A DNA stretch of 64,000 nt, taken from NCBI GenBank assembly GCA_009773645.1, contig WSYB01000007.1, positions 93,402 to 157,401 of the forward strand, given 5' to 3'. The notes under the pieces were generated by a model that saw only the letters and a list, made by a program, of their open reading frames with translations, was not told the origin of the DNA and searched no databases. A program made the translations under genes and the position numbers. Positions 52,113 to 61,934 of this stretch are shown piece after piece (position 1 is the first letter of the stretch; each line of letters begins with the position of its first letter). Origin of the DNA: Geobacteraceae bacterium (GTDB taxonomy: Bacteria > Desulfobacterota > Desulfuromonadia > Geobacterales > Geobacteraceae).

Positions 52113-52721
52113 ATGAAAAAACCGTTTCTTGTCTTTACGCTGTCACTCCTTGCGATGCTGACATGCGTCCCTTATGCACCGGCCAAAGATGAGCCTCTCT
52201 CCAAACCGGACGTGCTTGGCGAGGAGACGATCTACACCACCCAGCGGTTATCCCGGTATGACACCATAATCATAAAAGATTTCGACATAAGCCAACCCGA
52301 ATTGGACAATATCGACGATGAAGAAAAAAAGGATATCGAACCGGTCCAGGCGACCCTTCCCAAAATCATTTCCTCCAGCTTTGTGAATGAAATCAATAGA
52401 CTGAAAATATTCAAGAGTGTGGAACACAATACCAGCAAAAAGGGAAATGCCGTCATTGTCGAAGGTAAGGTGACAAAACTGAGCGGCGGTCATGGCGCGG
52501 CAAAATTTTTCCTGGGGTGGATGACGCCACAGAGCCTCAGGACCCACATCGCTGTCAGTGGCCGCCTGATTGACGCAGAGTCAGGCAAGGAGCTGGCGGT
52601 CTTCAACGACGTGAAGTCAGGTTTAACAGGCGCCGGCATGGGATACCTCAAGGAGATACTGGTTAACCTGTCGGGTGACCTGGGGAAAGACCTGGCCGAA
52701 TTCGTTGAAAAACTCCATTGA
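52113..52721 (+). CDS. DUF4410 family secreted protein
   Basis: 202 residues. Signal peptide to about residue 24 (LLAMLTCVPYAPA). The domain has IYTTQRLSRYDTIIIKDFDI, LPKIISSSFVNEI, and AVIVEGKVTKLSGGHGAAKF followed by a Gly-containing turn (GRLIDAESGKEL), a DUF4410 pattern. Such proteins are predicted periplasmic or envelope proteins of unknown function. AAAGGAG precedes the ATG; a terminator follows. Confidence 0.78.
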   Translation: MKKPFLVFTLSLLAMLTCVPYAPAKDEPLSKPDVLGEETIYTTQRLSRYDTIIIKDFDISQPELDNIDDEEKKDIEPVQATLPKIISSSFVNEINRLKIFKSVEHNTSKKGNAVIVEGKVTKLSGGHGAAKFFLGWMTPQSLRTHIAVSGRLIDAESGKELAVFNDVKSGLTGAGMGYLKEILVNLSGDLGKDLAEFVEKLH

Positions 52722-52750
52722 TTGCCGTATAATTACCTCAGCCGGACCGG

Positions 52751-52774
52751 AAGGGGGCAGAAAAGCCCCCTTTT
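52751..52774 (+). terminator. Rho-independent terminator after the DUF4410 gene
   Basis: GGGGGC, loop AGAAAA, GCCCCC, then TTTT. Confidence 0.85.
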
Positions 52775-52798
52775 AACGTATGCATGACAGGTGGACAA

Positions 52799-54574
52799 AT
52801 GACCGAAAATCTCTCCGAATTACTCTGGGACACCATCCCGCTCTACCCTTCGCCGCAGTCGGAGGAGCTGGAAAGGGACCTGACCGCGGCAAAAGACGAA
52901 GCAGGGAGGTTCCGGGAACGCTATCAAAGGAAAGTAGCGGCGCTGGACGCTGCAGCCCTTGTGGCGGCGCTTGTGGAATACGAGGCGCTCCAGGAACTGA
53001 TCGTCAAGCCGCAGATGTACGCCCACCTCCTCTTTTCCGCCGACAGCGAGGATGACGTCAACAAGGGGCTCTCGCAAAAAGCGGCGGAGTTCGGCAACCT
53101 GATGTCGCGCGAGCTCCTCTTCTTCGACCTGGAGGTCATGGAGCTCCCCGATGAGTCATTCAAGGGGCTCGTGCAGGATGAAAGGCTCGCAAGGTACCGC
53201 CACTACCTGGAAAGCGTGCGGAAATTCCACCCCTATACTCTGTCGGAGCGCGAAGAGCAGCTCCTGAAGATGAAGAGCCTGACCGGGACAGAGGCCTTCA
53301 CCCGCCTCTACGACGAGCTTTCCGCCTCGTTCCGCTTTAAGCTGGAGATCGACGGAGAGGAGCAGGAATTAACCGGCGAGGAGCTCCTGGGGCTTTTGCA
53401 CCACCCTTCCGCCTCTCTAAGGGAACGCGCCTTTTCCACCTTCTTAAATCGCCATGCGGAAGAAGGGATCGTCTACGGCGCCGTCTTCAACAACATCGCC
53501 CTGGACCATGGGGGAGAACTGGAGCTGCGTGGCTACAAATACCCCATGGAACCCACCAATATAGGGAACGAGCTCCCGGCGGAAGTGGTTGCGCGGCTGA
53601 TGACCGTATCCGAACAGAATTACCCCCTCGCCCAGGACTATTTCCGCCTCAAGGCACGGCTCCTGAATCTGCCGAAACTGAAGAACAGCGATATCTACGC
53701 GCCGGTCGGGGAAGCCGACCGCCGCTACACCTTTGCCGAAGCAAAGGAGCTCGTGCTGGACGCCTACAACGGCTTTAACCCCTCCTACCGGCCGGTTATC
53801 GAGGCTTTTTTCAACGAAAGGCGGATCGATGCGCTTCCCCGCCCCGGCAAGGGAGGTGGCGCTTACTGCATGGGGATGACCCCGACGCTCCCCCCGTATG
53901 TGCTCTTGAACTTTACCGGCAACCTGCGCGACGTGGCCACCATAGCCCATGAACTGGGGCACGGCCTCCATTTCACCCTCGCTCAGGGGCAGACCATGCT
54001 CAACTACCATGCCCCCCTCCCCCTGGCGGAAACCGCTTCGGTCTTCGGCGAGATGCTCCTGACCCGCCACCTGCTGGAACGGGAGAGCGATCCGCACATC
54101 AAGACGGCGCTTCTCTGCGCCAAGATCGAGGACGTTATCGCCACCACCTTCCGCCAGAATGTGCTTACCCGCTTCGAAGAGCGCATGCATCTGACGAGGA
54201 AAGAGGGCCTCCTTTCGTCATCCCGTCTCTGCGACCTCTGGTGGGAGGAGAACGCCCGGCTTTACGGCGACACGGTTGAGATGATCGAGCCATACCGCTG
54301 GGGGTGGAGCTACATCTCCCATTTCATCCATACCCGTTTCTACTGTTACTCCTATACGTTTGCCGAGCTGCTGGTCCTTTCCCTCTACCGCAGTTATTTG
54401 CAGGAAGGGGCTTCGTTTATCCCCAAGTACGAAGCGATCCTGAAAAGCGGCGGTTCCCAGTCCCCGGCAGATACCGTCAGGCCGGCCGGAATAGACCTCT
54501 CCGACCCCGACTTCTGGCAGAAGGGGTACGACTTTCTGCGGGATTTGATCGAGGAGTTGAAGGGAACGATCTGA
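52799..54574 (+). CDS. M3 family oligoendopeptidase F
   Basis: 591 residues. Zinc site HELGH (His384-Glu385-His388) in TIAHELGHGLHF, with the third ligand in ETASVFGEML about 25 residues on. The helical N-terminal domain and the C-terminal PYRWGWSYISHFIHTRFYCY are typical of PepF. It cuts short peptides in the cytoplasm. The ATG at 52799 follows AGGTGG; an ATG at 52784 is less likely. Single gene. Confidence 0.93.
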   Translation: MTENLSELLWDTIPLYPSPQSEELERDLTAAKDEAGRFRERYQRKVAALDAAALVAALVEYEALQELIVKPQMYAHLLFSADSEDDVNKGLSQKAAEFGNLMSRELLFFDLEVMELPDESFKGLVQDERLARYRHYLESVRKFHPYTLSEREEQLLKMKSLTGTEAFTRLYDELSASFRFKLEIDGEEQELTGEELLGLLHHPSASLRERAFSTFLNRHAEEGIVYGAVFNNIALDHGGELELRGYKYPMEPTNIGNELPAEVVARLMTVSEQNYPLAQDYFRLKARLLNLPKLKNSDIYAPVGEADRRYTFAEAKELVLDAYNGFNPSYRPVIEAFFNERRIDALPRPGKGGGAYCMGMTPTLPPYVLLNFTGNLRDVATIAHELGHGLHFTLAQGQTMLNYHAPLPLAETASVFGEMLLTRHLLERESDPHIKTALLCAKIEDVIATTFRQNVLTRFEERMHLTRKEGLLSSSRLCDLWWEENARLYGDTVEMIEPYRWGWSYISHFIHTRFYCYSYTFAELLVLSLYRSYLQEGASFIPKYEAILKSGGSQSPADTVRPAGIDLSDPDFWQKGYDFLRDLIEELKGTI

Positions 54575-54773
54575 ACAGCATTATTGTCACGGCGTGTCAA
54601 AACCATGACACTATTACGGGAGACTACAGCTCGCCCCCTCCTTTTTGATCGGTAAATTTTCCTCTCTGCCCCCCCTTTGAAGCCCCCCCTCCTTTTACCC
54701 GAGTAGCAGGACTTTTACGCCAATCGCTGCTATACAAGCATTCCAATCGCTCCCTGCAACAAAACGAAGCGCT

Positions 54774-54791
54774 CCGGCATGTACATGCCGG
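54774..54791. promoter_or_regulatory. Perfect 18-bp palindrome CCGGCATGTACATGCCGG
   Basis: It lies 19 bases before the candidate sigma-54 promoter of the large surface-protein gene and could be an operator or a terminator remnant. The 336-base gap 54575-54910 shows, besides this, C-rich tracts (54630-54690) with no further recognisable feature. Confidence 0.5.
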
Positions 54792-54809
54792 ATAAGGCCC
54801 GACATCATC

Positions 54810-54825
54810 AGGCATGATACTTGCT
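54810..54825 (+). promoter_or_regulatory. Candidate sigma-54 promoter of the large surface-protein gene
   Basis: AGGCATGATACTTGCT keeps GG at -24 and GC at -12 and fits the extended consensus except for the first T. Predicted start is about 75 bases before the ATG at 54911. Confidence 0.5.
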
Positions 54826-54910
54826 GACTTGTGGAAAAATTGCGGAAAAGCTTGATATCCGCCCTGTTTCCGATGCTGACCCATTGAATGACTATGCCCA
54901 CAAGGAATCT

Positions 54911-57900
54911 ATGAAGCAGCCTTCACCAACACGGATTATACGGTTGATGTGTGCCATAGCGGGGTCGATCTTCGTTCTAACCGTTGGAATAAGCGCCGCT
55001 CATGCCGGAGTCAATAATATCTGGACCAGCAACGGCCCCTACGGCGCGGTGGTGAACACCCTTGCGGCCAGTTCCAGCGCCGTCTACGCGGGGACCAACG
55101 GCGGAGGAATTTACAAGAGCACGGACGACGGAGCAACATGGAGCGCCACGAATTCGGGATTGACCGCTACCACCATCACTGCCTTGGCCATCGACCCGTT
55201 GACCCCCGCAACCGTCTTTGCAGGGACTAACGGCGGAGTCTTCAAGAGCACCAACGGCGGCACGAGCTGGATCGCCGTGAATTCCGGTCTGACCAACACC
55301 AATGTCTCTGCCCTTGCCATCGACCCTTCGACCCCGGCAACGATTTACGTGGGAATTGACGGTGGCGGTGTCTTCAAGAGCACCAGCGGCGGAACAAATT
55401 GGAGCCCTGTCAACTCTGGATTGAGCAGCCTGTATGTCAGAACCTTGGCAATCGACCCTCTGACCCCGGCCACCATCTACGCAGGGGTCAATGGTGGAGG
55501 GGTTTTCAAGAGCACGACCGGCGGCGCGAACTGGAGCGTCAACAATTCGGGGCTGACCGACTTGACGGTGCGCACCCTCGCCATAGACCCGGTTACTCCG
55601 GCAACCGTCTACGCAGGGACGCACGGCGGAGGGATTTTCAAAAGCATAAACGGGGGAACGGACTGGAACACCGTGGATATCGGTGTGCCCGGCGCAAAGA
55701 TATCATCCCTGGCGATTGACCCCGCAGCGCCGCTCGTCATCTATGCGGGAACGAGCGGAGGGGGAATCTACAAGAGCACTGATGGCGGCTCTACCTGGAG
55801 TAGTGTAAATTCCGGTCTCAGCAATGCCACCATCAACACCCTTGCCATCAAGCCTTCTGCCTCGGCGATCATCTATGCGGGGACCGGCGGCGGCGTCTGC
55901 AAAACCGCAGACAGCGGAGCGAGCTGGAGTGCCTTGAATGCCGGCAATTCCCAGATGTTTTACACCGATATCAGGGCCATCGTCATCGACCCGGCAGACC
56001 GAACGAACATCTACGCAGGATTGGATGGCGGCGGCGTCTGCAAAACTACGGACAGCGGTGCTAACTGGAGTCCTGCCAGTTCAGGGCTGACCAATACCAC
56101 TGTCAATTCATTGGCATTCATATCGACTGCCATCTATGCCGGCACCAACGGCAACGGAATATTCAAGTCCACAGACGGGGGGGTAAGCTGGGCCGCTACC
56201 GGCTTCACCAATGCCGTCGTCAGGGCCATTGCGTTTCACTCTTCGGCGCCGCTCATCATCTATGCAGGGACCGGCGGTGGAGTTTTCAAAAGCACCGATG
56301 GAGGGACGAACTGGGGCGCCGTAAATACCGGGCTGCTCAACCTGGATGTCAGAGCCCTGGCGATCGATCCTTCAGCGTCGAATACCGTCTATGCGGGGAC
56401 CGGCGGCGGCGTTTTCAAGAGCACCGATGGCGGAGCGAACTGGAGCGCTGCAAACAGCGGCATGACCAGCACCATTGTCAACGCCCTGGCTATCGGCTCT
56501 TCTGCCGTATACGCGGGGACCGCAGGGGGAGTGTTCAAAAGCACGGACGGCGGCGCAACCTGGAACGTCGTCAACAACGGCTTGGCCACTGCCGATGTCA
56601 AAGCCCTTGCCATCCCCTCGACCGCCCAGACGTACGTTTTTGCAGGCACCAACGGCGGAGGGGTGTTCATGAGCACCGACGGCGCAGTGACCTGGAACGC
56701 CGTGAATACCGGCCTTGCCGGCAACATCGTCCAGGCGATGGCCGCAGACCCTCTGGCGCCTAAAAAGATCTATGCCGGCACCAGCGGCAAGGGTGTCGCC
56801 GGCATGACGGTGAGTCCCACCGCAACCGCAACACCCACCGCTCTCAATTTCGGCAGTGTGAACCTGAATATACCGTCCGTCCAGAGCATAACTCTCAGTA
56901 ATACCGGGACAACACCTCTTGCCATAAGCTCCCTTTCCATCTCCGGAACCCACAGCGCCATGTTTGCCATCGCTCCGAACGGCGCAAACCCATGCCCATC
57001 CCTTCCCGTAAACCTGTCTGTCGGACAAAGCTGCACCGAAGAGGTAACATTTACTCCGGCAACATCAACGGGACTTAAAACCGCGACTCTCACCATTGCT
57101 TCCGACGACGTTAATACACCTACCCTGGTGCCTTTATCCGGAACAGGGGTGATTCCCCCTGACTCGTCAATCACCTCCCCCGCCGGGGGGGCGTTCCTCG
57201 AAGGGGCAAGCTGCACGGTAACCGGTACGGCAACGGCCACCGGCACAACGGTGCAAAAAGCCGAAGTTTCCATTAACGGGGGAGCATGGCTGCCTGCAAC
57301 CGGAACTACCAGCTGGAGCTACACGTGGACGCTTCCTGCCGACGGAAATTACACGATCCGGTCACGGGCCACCGACAGCACGGGGAACATCCAGCCCGCC
57401 CCTGCAAGCGTGAGCGTGACCGTTAATAACCTGCTCCCCGCCTCCTCAATTACGGACCCGGCAAACAACGCAGCGATCAAAGGGGTGAGTTATCTCATGA
57501 CCGGTACGGCGGCAGACGCCGGAGCCGGCATCAATAAGGTCGAGATATCCACTGACAGCGGGACGAACTGGATCACCGCGGCCGGCACGACGAGCTGGAG
57601 CCATACCTGGCCGCTCCCCGCAAACGGCACCCATACGATCATGTCGCGGGCAACCGACAATGCCGACGATCTCCAGGCGACACCAACCGTCATAACCGTG
57701 ATCGTCGACAACGCTCCCCCCACGTCGGCCATATCCGCGCCCGGCAGCGGAGCGCAGATCAACGGAGCCGCATACGCCATAACCGGCACGGCCTCGGACA
57801 CCGGCGGGTCCGGCTTGCAGAAGGTGGATGTTTCCGTTGACGGAGGGACTACCTGGCAGACCGCCGTCGGTACGACCAGCTGGAGCTTTGTCTGGTCGCT

Positions 57901-59926
57901 CCCCAACGCCTTCGAACCGCACACGATCACCACACGCGCCACCGATAAGGCCGGGAACGTGGAATCGGCTCCTCCCGATGTGACCGTGACCGTGGACAAT
58001 ATCCCTCCGACCTCGTCAATCACCGCGCCGCCCCAGTATCTCCAGGGGGTTACGTACACCATTGCCGGCGCCTCATCGGACACGGGGCTTGGGGTGCAGA
58101 AAGTGCAGGTATCCGTTGACGGCGGAACGCCTCAGATTCTTGCCACCGGGACGACCTCCTGGAGCTATGTCTGGACGCTCCCCACGGACGGAAGCTACGC
58201 GATCAAATCCCTGGCAACCGACAATATCGGCAACGTCCAGGCCACTCCTTCGAGCGTTGCCGTCATCGTCAATAACACTCCGCCGACGTCGGCGATCACT
58301 GCACCGGCCAACAACGCCGTCATCAACGGGGCGGCGTATACCATGACCGGCGCCGCTTTCGATGCCGGCGCGGGGGTGCAGAAGGTGGAAATTTCCATTG
58401 ACGGCGGCCCCTGGCAGCTTGCATCCCTTGATGTGACAAACGGCACATGGAGTTACGTCTGGACGCTTCCTCCCCTGGAAACCGCCTACGCGGTTCAGGC
58501 AAAGGCAACCGACAACGAGGGGGATCCCCAGACCGCACCGACAACCATCAGTGTAACCGTGGACAACACCGCACCTTCCTCCACGATCGACTCCCCCGTG
58601 GAGGGAGCCCAGTTGAACGGCATCACCTATACCATAACCGGCACGGCAGTTGACCCTGCTACCGGGGCAGGACCCGGTTCCGGATTGCAGAGGGTGGAAG
58701 TTTCCGTCGATGGAGGAACCACCTGGCAGACCGCCTCCGGAACGGCCAATTGGACCTACAACTGGACCCTCCCCATCACCTATTCGCCCCGTACGATAAA
58801 ATCCCGGGCCGTGGACAGGGGGGGCAACGTCCAGACGCTTCCCCATGCCGTCAACGTGACCGTCTATAACATTCCCCCCGTTTCCACGATCACCGCCCCG
58901 GCAGAAGGGGTCCATCTGAGGGGGAACAGCGTTACCATAACCGGGACCGCCCTGGACTACGGTCTGGGGGTGCAGAAGGTGGAGGTCTCTTTTGATAACG
59001 GCCAAAGCTGGCATGACGCTACCGGCACAACCGGTTGGAGCTATCTCTGGTCGCTCCCCGCTGACGGTCCGTATACGATCATTTCAAGGGCGACAAATCT
59101 TATCAATAACGTTCAGACAACCTTCTATACCATAAACGTCACCGTTGACAACACTCCTCCCGAGACGACCATTTCCGCAAAGCCCCCGCTCCATTCGAAT
59201 ACTTCTTCGCCGAGCTTCGGCTTTACCTCCGGCGAGGCCGGCTCTACCTTCGAATGCAAGCTGGACAGCGGCGCATTCGCCCCCTGCACGAGCCCGATCT
59301 CCTTTACCGGTACGGCGGACGGAAGCCACACCTTTGCGGTGCGGGCAACGGACCCGGCGGGCAATCCCGACCCGGTCCCTGCAAGCTGCACGTGGACGGT
59401 CGATACGGTTAACCCGGTCATAACAGCAATCAACCCGGCCGACAAGGCAACCCGGATAGGGGTGACGAGTCCTGTATCGATCACCTTCAGCGAAGCCATG
59501 GATTCCACGACCCTCACCAATGGGGCCTTTACCCTGGATAACGGCGCAACCGGCACGGTTACCTACGACCCGGCAACCGGGACAGCCGCATTTGCCGCAG
59601 TGCCCGCGCTTAATTACACGACCACGTATACGGCAACCATAACCATCGGGGCGAAAGACCTGGCAGGAAACGCCATCGGCAACGCCTTTACCTGGAGCTT
59701 CTCAACCGACCCCGACGGCGACGCTGACGGAAACGGCGTGGTCGATTTAGCGGACGCCCTGGAATGCCTGAAGATAGCCGTCGGCCGAAAGATACCCGCC
59801 CCTGACGAACTGCGGCACGGAGATGTGGCGCCGCTGGAAAACGGCAAACCTGCCACTGATGGGAAAATCGACGTTGGTGATGCGGTAGTGATCCTGGAAA
59901 AGCTGGTGGAACTGGCGGCCTGGTAA
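54911..59926 (+). CDS. Large secreted protein: beta-propeller repeats, Ig-like repeats and C-terminal dockerin-like module
   Basis: 1671 residues. Signal peptide to about residue 32 (VGISAAHA). Then 13 repeats of about 44 residues (like AGTNGGGVFKSTDGGATW) form YCF48/BNR-type propeller blades (35-630), followed by a HYDIN-like beta domain (635-745), seven Ig-like repeats of about 93 residues each (750-1415), one further Ig/HYR-like domain, a Big_5 domain (1500-1600, SPVSITFSEAMDSTTLT) and a dockerin-like end (1601-1671). The first calcium loop DADGNGVVDLAD is canonical; the second (ATDGKIDVGD) lacks acidic residues at positions 1 and 3. AAGGA precedes the ATG at 54911. A cohesin-like lipoprotein is encoded next. 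Confidence 0.88.
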   Translation: MKQPSPTRIIRLMCAIAGSIFVLTVGISAAHAGVNNIWTSNGPYGAVVNTLAASSSAVYAGTNGGGIYKSTDDGATWSATNSGLTATTITALAIDPLTPATVFAGTNGGVFKSTNGGTSWIAVNSGLTNTNVSALAIDPSTPATIYVGIDGGGVFKSTSGGTNWSPVNSGLSSLYVRTLAIDPLTPATIYAGVNGGGVFKSTTGGANWSVNNSGLTDLTVRTLAIDPVTPATVYAGTHGGGIFKSINGGTDWNTVDIGVPGAKISSLAIDPAAPLVIYAGTSGGGIYKSTDGGSTWSSVNSGLSNATINTLAIKPSASAIIYAGTGGGVCKTADSGASWSALNAGNSQMFYTDIRAIVIDPADRTNIYAGLDGGGVCKTTDSGANWSPASSGLTNTTVNSLAFISTAIYAGTNGNGIFKSTDGGVSWAATGFTNAVVRAIAFHSSAPLIIYAGTGGGVFKSTDGGTNWGAVNTGLLNLDVRALAIDPSASNTVYAGTGGGVFKSTDGGANWSAANSGMTSTIVNALAIGSSAVYAGTAGGVFKSTDGGATWNVVNNGLATADVKALAIPSTAQTYVFAGTNGGGVFMSTDGAVTWNAVNTGLAGNIVQAMAADPLAPKKIYAGTSGKGVAGMTVSPTATATPTALNFGSVNLNIPSVQSITLSNTGTTPLAISSLSISGTHSAMFAIAPNGANPCPSLPVNLSVGQSCTEEVTFTPATSTGLKTATLTIASDDVNTPTLVPLSGTGVIPPDSSITSPAGGAFLEGASCTVTGTATATGTTVQKAEVSINGGAWLPATGTTSWSYTWTLPADGNYTIRSRATDSTGNIQPAPASVSVTVNNLLPASSITDPANNAAIKGVSYLMTGTAADAGAGINKVEISTDSGTNWITAAGTTSWSHTWPLPANGTHTIMSRATDNADDLQATPTVITVIVDNAPPTSAISAPGSGAQINGAAYAITGTASDTGGSGLQKVDVSVDGGTTWQTAVGTTSWSFVWSLPNAFEPHTITTRATDKAGNVESAPPDVTVTVDNIPPTSSITAPPQYLQGVTYTIAGASSDTGLGVQKVQVSVDGGTPQILATGTTSWSYVWTLPTDGSYAIKSLATDNIGNVQATPSSVAVIVNNTPPTSAITAPANNAVINGAAYTMTGAAFDAGAGVQKVEISIDGGPWQLASLDVTNGTWSYVWTLPPLETAYAVQAKATDNEGDPQTAPTTISVTVDNTAPSSTIDSPVEGAQLNGITYTITGTAVDPATGAGPGSGLQRVEVSVDGGTTWQTASGTANWTYNWTLPITYSPRTIKSRAVDRGGNVQTLPHAVNVTVYNIPPVSTITAPAEGVHLRGNSVTITGTALDYGLGVQKVEVSFDNGQSWHDATGTTGWSYLWSLPADGPYTIISRATNLINNVQTTFYTINVTVDNTPPETTISAKPPLHSNTSSPSFGFTSGEAGSTFECKLDSGAFAPCTSPISFTGTADGSHTFAVRATDPAGNPDPVPASCTWTVDTVNPVITAINPADKATRIGVTSPVSITFSEAMDSTTLTNGAFTLDNGATGTVTYDPATGTAAFAAVPALNYTTTYTATITIGAKDLAGNAIGNAFTWSFSTDPDGDADGNGVVDLADALECLKIAVGRKIPAPDELRHGDVAPLENGKPATDGKIDVGDAVVILEKLVELAAW

Positions 59927-59958
59927 CATTTGATGACGATCAGCAGAGGCGGTGAACC

Positions 59959-61158
59959 ATGAGAATCAAACCACTTACGTCTATCATTACATCTCTTTTT
60001 CTCCTGTCGTTATGCGGCTGTGGCGGAGGGGGGAGTTCGACAACAGTTACCGCCGGCGTCCCCTCCACTCCGCAATCCTCAACCGGAACAGCCGTAAGCG
60101 GCGTCGTTTCAAAGGGGATTATCAAAAATGGAAAGGTGAAAATTTTTTCCGTTTCCGGGGATGTCGGCAACAAGGTCCTGCTTGCGGTTGCAACTACAAA
60201 CGGGAAAGGGGAATACACCGCCTCCATCGGCGCCTACAGCGGCCCTTTGTTGATTGAGGCAAGCGGGGAGTATAGTGACGAGGCAACCGGTGCGACGAAA
60301 ACCATCACCGAAGAGGCGCCGTTGCGGGCCGCCGTCGCAGCGGCAACGGGAACGGTGCAGATAGCGATAACCCCCCTGACGGAGCTTGCCGTGCAAAAGG
60401 CAGGGGCAACCCTGACCGCTAAAAGCATCACGGAGGCAAATACGCTTGTTTCAGACCTGTACCGGATCGACATCATCACAACGCAACCGGTGGAGCCCTC
60501 GCTCCAGGCTTTTCAAAATCCTGACACCACCCAGGTGCAGAAAGATTATACCCTTGCCCTGGCGGCCGTGTCTCAGCTCGTAAAAAATTCCGCCGGGGCA
60601 TCATTGTCAGTGGTACTGGAATCGTTACGGAGTGAACTTGCCGTGGATAACAGGATTTCAACCCAAACCGCGGCTGCCTTCAAAAGTGCGTTGACGACGT
60701 TTCTATCGGACACCTCAGTAAACCGGACCGGCATCACGGATATTAACGCCACCGGCCTGACAGATGTGGGGAGTGTTACCTATGTGGTCAAACTGCACAC
60801 CCGGGGAACATTCGCAGCGGGGAGCTTTATCAAGGGTATCCAACTGAGCGTGAAGCTCCCTGCCGGCGTGACCGTCAAGGCTGATGCAAGCGGCAAGACG
60901 ACTGCCGGGACGGTAGCGGCTTCGGGAGTGGCGGCTTCGGGTTCATCCATCGACACAAACTATGTCGGTACATCCAATCTGTTGTATGTCGCCATGCTGA
61001 ACGGACAGGGTTTTGGTACCGGAGAGTTTATCACCATCATGTGCGATATTGCTCCGGGATTTTCTCCGCCGGCCGGCAGCTTTGATATTTCAGACGTATC
61101 TGCAAAGGGGGCGGAAGGGGTGCCGATAACCGGCATAACAGTTTTCCCAACTTACTGA
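59959..61158 (+). CDS. Lipoprotein with carboxypeptidase-regulatory-like and cohesin-like domains
   Basis: 399 residues. Lipobox LSLCGC then a Gly/Ser/Thr linker. A beta-sandwich at about 47-110 (GTAVSGVVSKGIIKNGKVKI, TNGKGEYTASIGAYSGPLLI), a helical middle (about 120-260) and a beta-rich C-terminal domain (275-399) with SFIKGIQLSVKLPAGVTVKA, and GEFITIMCDIAPGFSPPAGS. The last resembles noncellulosomal cohesins. It starts 32 bases after the dockerin protein gene, so they are likely in one operon and may bind one another at the outer membrane (inference). No catalytic motif seen. Confidence 0.72.
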   Translation: MRIKPLTSIITSLFLLSLCGCGGGGSSTTVTAGVPSTPQSSTGTAVSGVVSKGIIKNGKVKIFSVSGDVGNKVLLAVATTNGKGEYTASIGAYSGPLLIEASGEYSDEATGATKTITEEAPLRAAVAAATGTVQIAITPLTELAVQKAGATLTAKSITEANTLVSDLYRIDIITTQPVEPSLQAFQNPDTTQVQKDYTLALAAVSQLVKNSAGASLSVVLESLRSELAVDNRISTQTAAAFKSALTTFLSDTSVNRTGITDINATGLTDVGSVTYVVKLHTRGTFAAGSFIKGIQLSVKLPAGVTVKADASGKTTAGTVAASGVAASGSSIDTNYVGTSNLLYVAMLNGQGFGTGEFITIMCDIAPGFSPPAGSFDISDVSAKGAEGVPITGITVFPTY

Positions 61159-61271
61159 ACAATAGAAACCGGAATCTTGAAGTTTTCGCAGGGGGCGCAG
61201 TAGCCGAAATCCTTATTCTTACATTTTTGAACGACTCTGGCAGATACCTTCAAAGAAAAGGATGGATAACA

Positions 61272-61934
61272 ATGAAAGTACGAATTGCGTTGCTGATTTT
61301 CATGCTATTGGCGGGGGGATGCGCTTCACAGTTGCCCATTGCCAAAAACCATCCGATCTCGACCCAGAAAAAGGCCAGAGCGGCTCACCATTGGGATGTG
61401 CTGGCCGATGACGTGGCTGAGCAGACCTTCCTGGTGACATTGGGCAAGGAGAGCTCCCTTAAAGGTAAAACATTCTACATCCAGCCGATACAGGAGAATA
61501 TCGTCTTCAACAAGGCGTTTCGCAACTTTTTGATCACCCGCATGGTAAATCGCGGCATGCCGGTAAGTGAAAAGAAGGACGGAGCTGTTGAAATCCGGTA
61601 TGAAACCCAGCTGGTACGCCACAATAGCAGCAGATATACCCATATCCCGGGCACTTTCACTGCATTGACAGCCGGTCTCTGGGTGGTGCGCGACATGATC
61701 ACTTCCGGGGCCCTGCAGGGCGCAGCAGGGCTTGCGGCGCTAGCTGATTACGGCATGGGACATTATGCAGGAGGCCCTACCCATACGGAACTGATTGTAT
61801 CCACGTCCATCGTAATGGACAGCGGGTATGTTCTCAGAAAAAGCGATATTTATTATATAGAGGACGCCGATACGGATCTCTTCATCGAAGCGTCGGAAAG
61901 GCCGGTTAAACAATGGCAGGTGATCGGAAAATGA
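61272..61934 (+). CDS. Lipoprotein of unknown function
   Basis: 220 residues. Lipobox LLAGGC (Cys at about 17). The domain (VAEQTFLVTLGKESSLKGKT, IQPIQENIVFNKAFRNFLIT) has a central hydrophobic patch (FTALTAGLWVVRDMITSGAL). Not recognised. The ATG at 61272 has GGATGG upstream; one at 61227 would precede the signal peptide by 15 residues. The stop overlaps the start of the FlgO-like gene (ATGA). Confidence 0.7.
   Translation: MKVRIALLIFMLLAGGCASQLPIAKNHPISTQKKARAAHHWDVLADDVAEQTFLVTLGKESSLKGKTFYIQPIQENIVFNKAFRNFLITRMVNRGMPVSEKKDGAVEIRYETQLVRHNSSRYTHIPGTFTALTAGLWVVRDMITSGALQGAAGLAALADYGMGHYAGGPTHTELIVSTSIVMDSGYVLRKSDIYYIEDADTDLFIEASERPVKQWQVIGK

Noticed and set aside
55080..56800. CRISPR-like array
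   Set aside because: The regular spacing comes from about 130-base coding repeats of the propeller domain with diverging DNA, not identical direct repeats with spacers.
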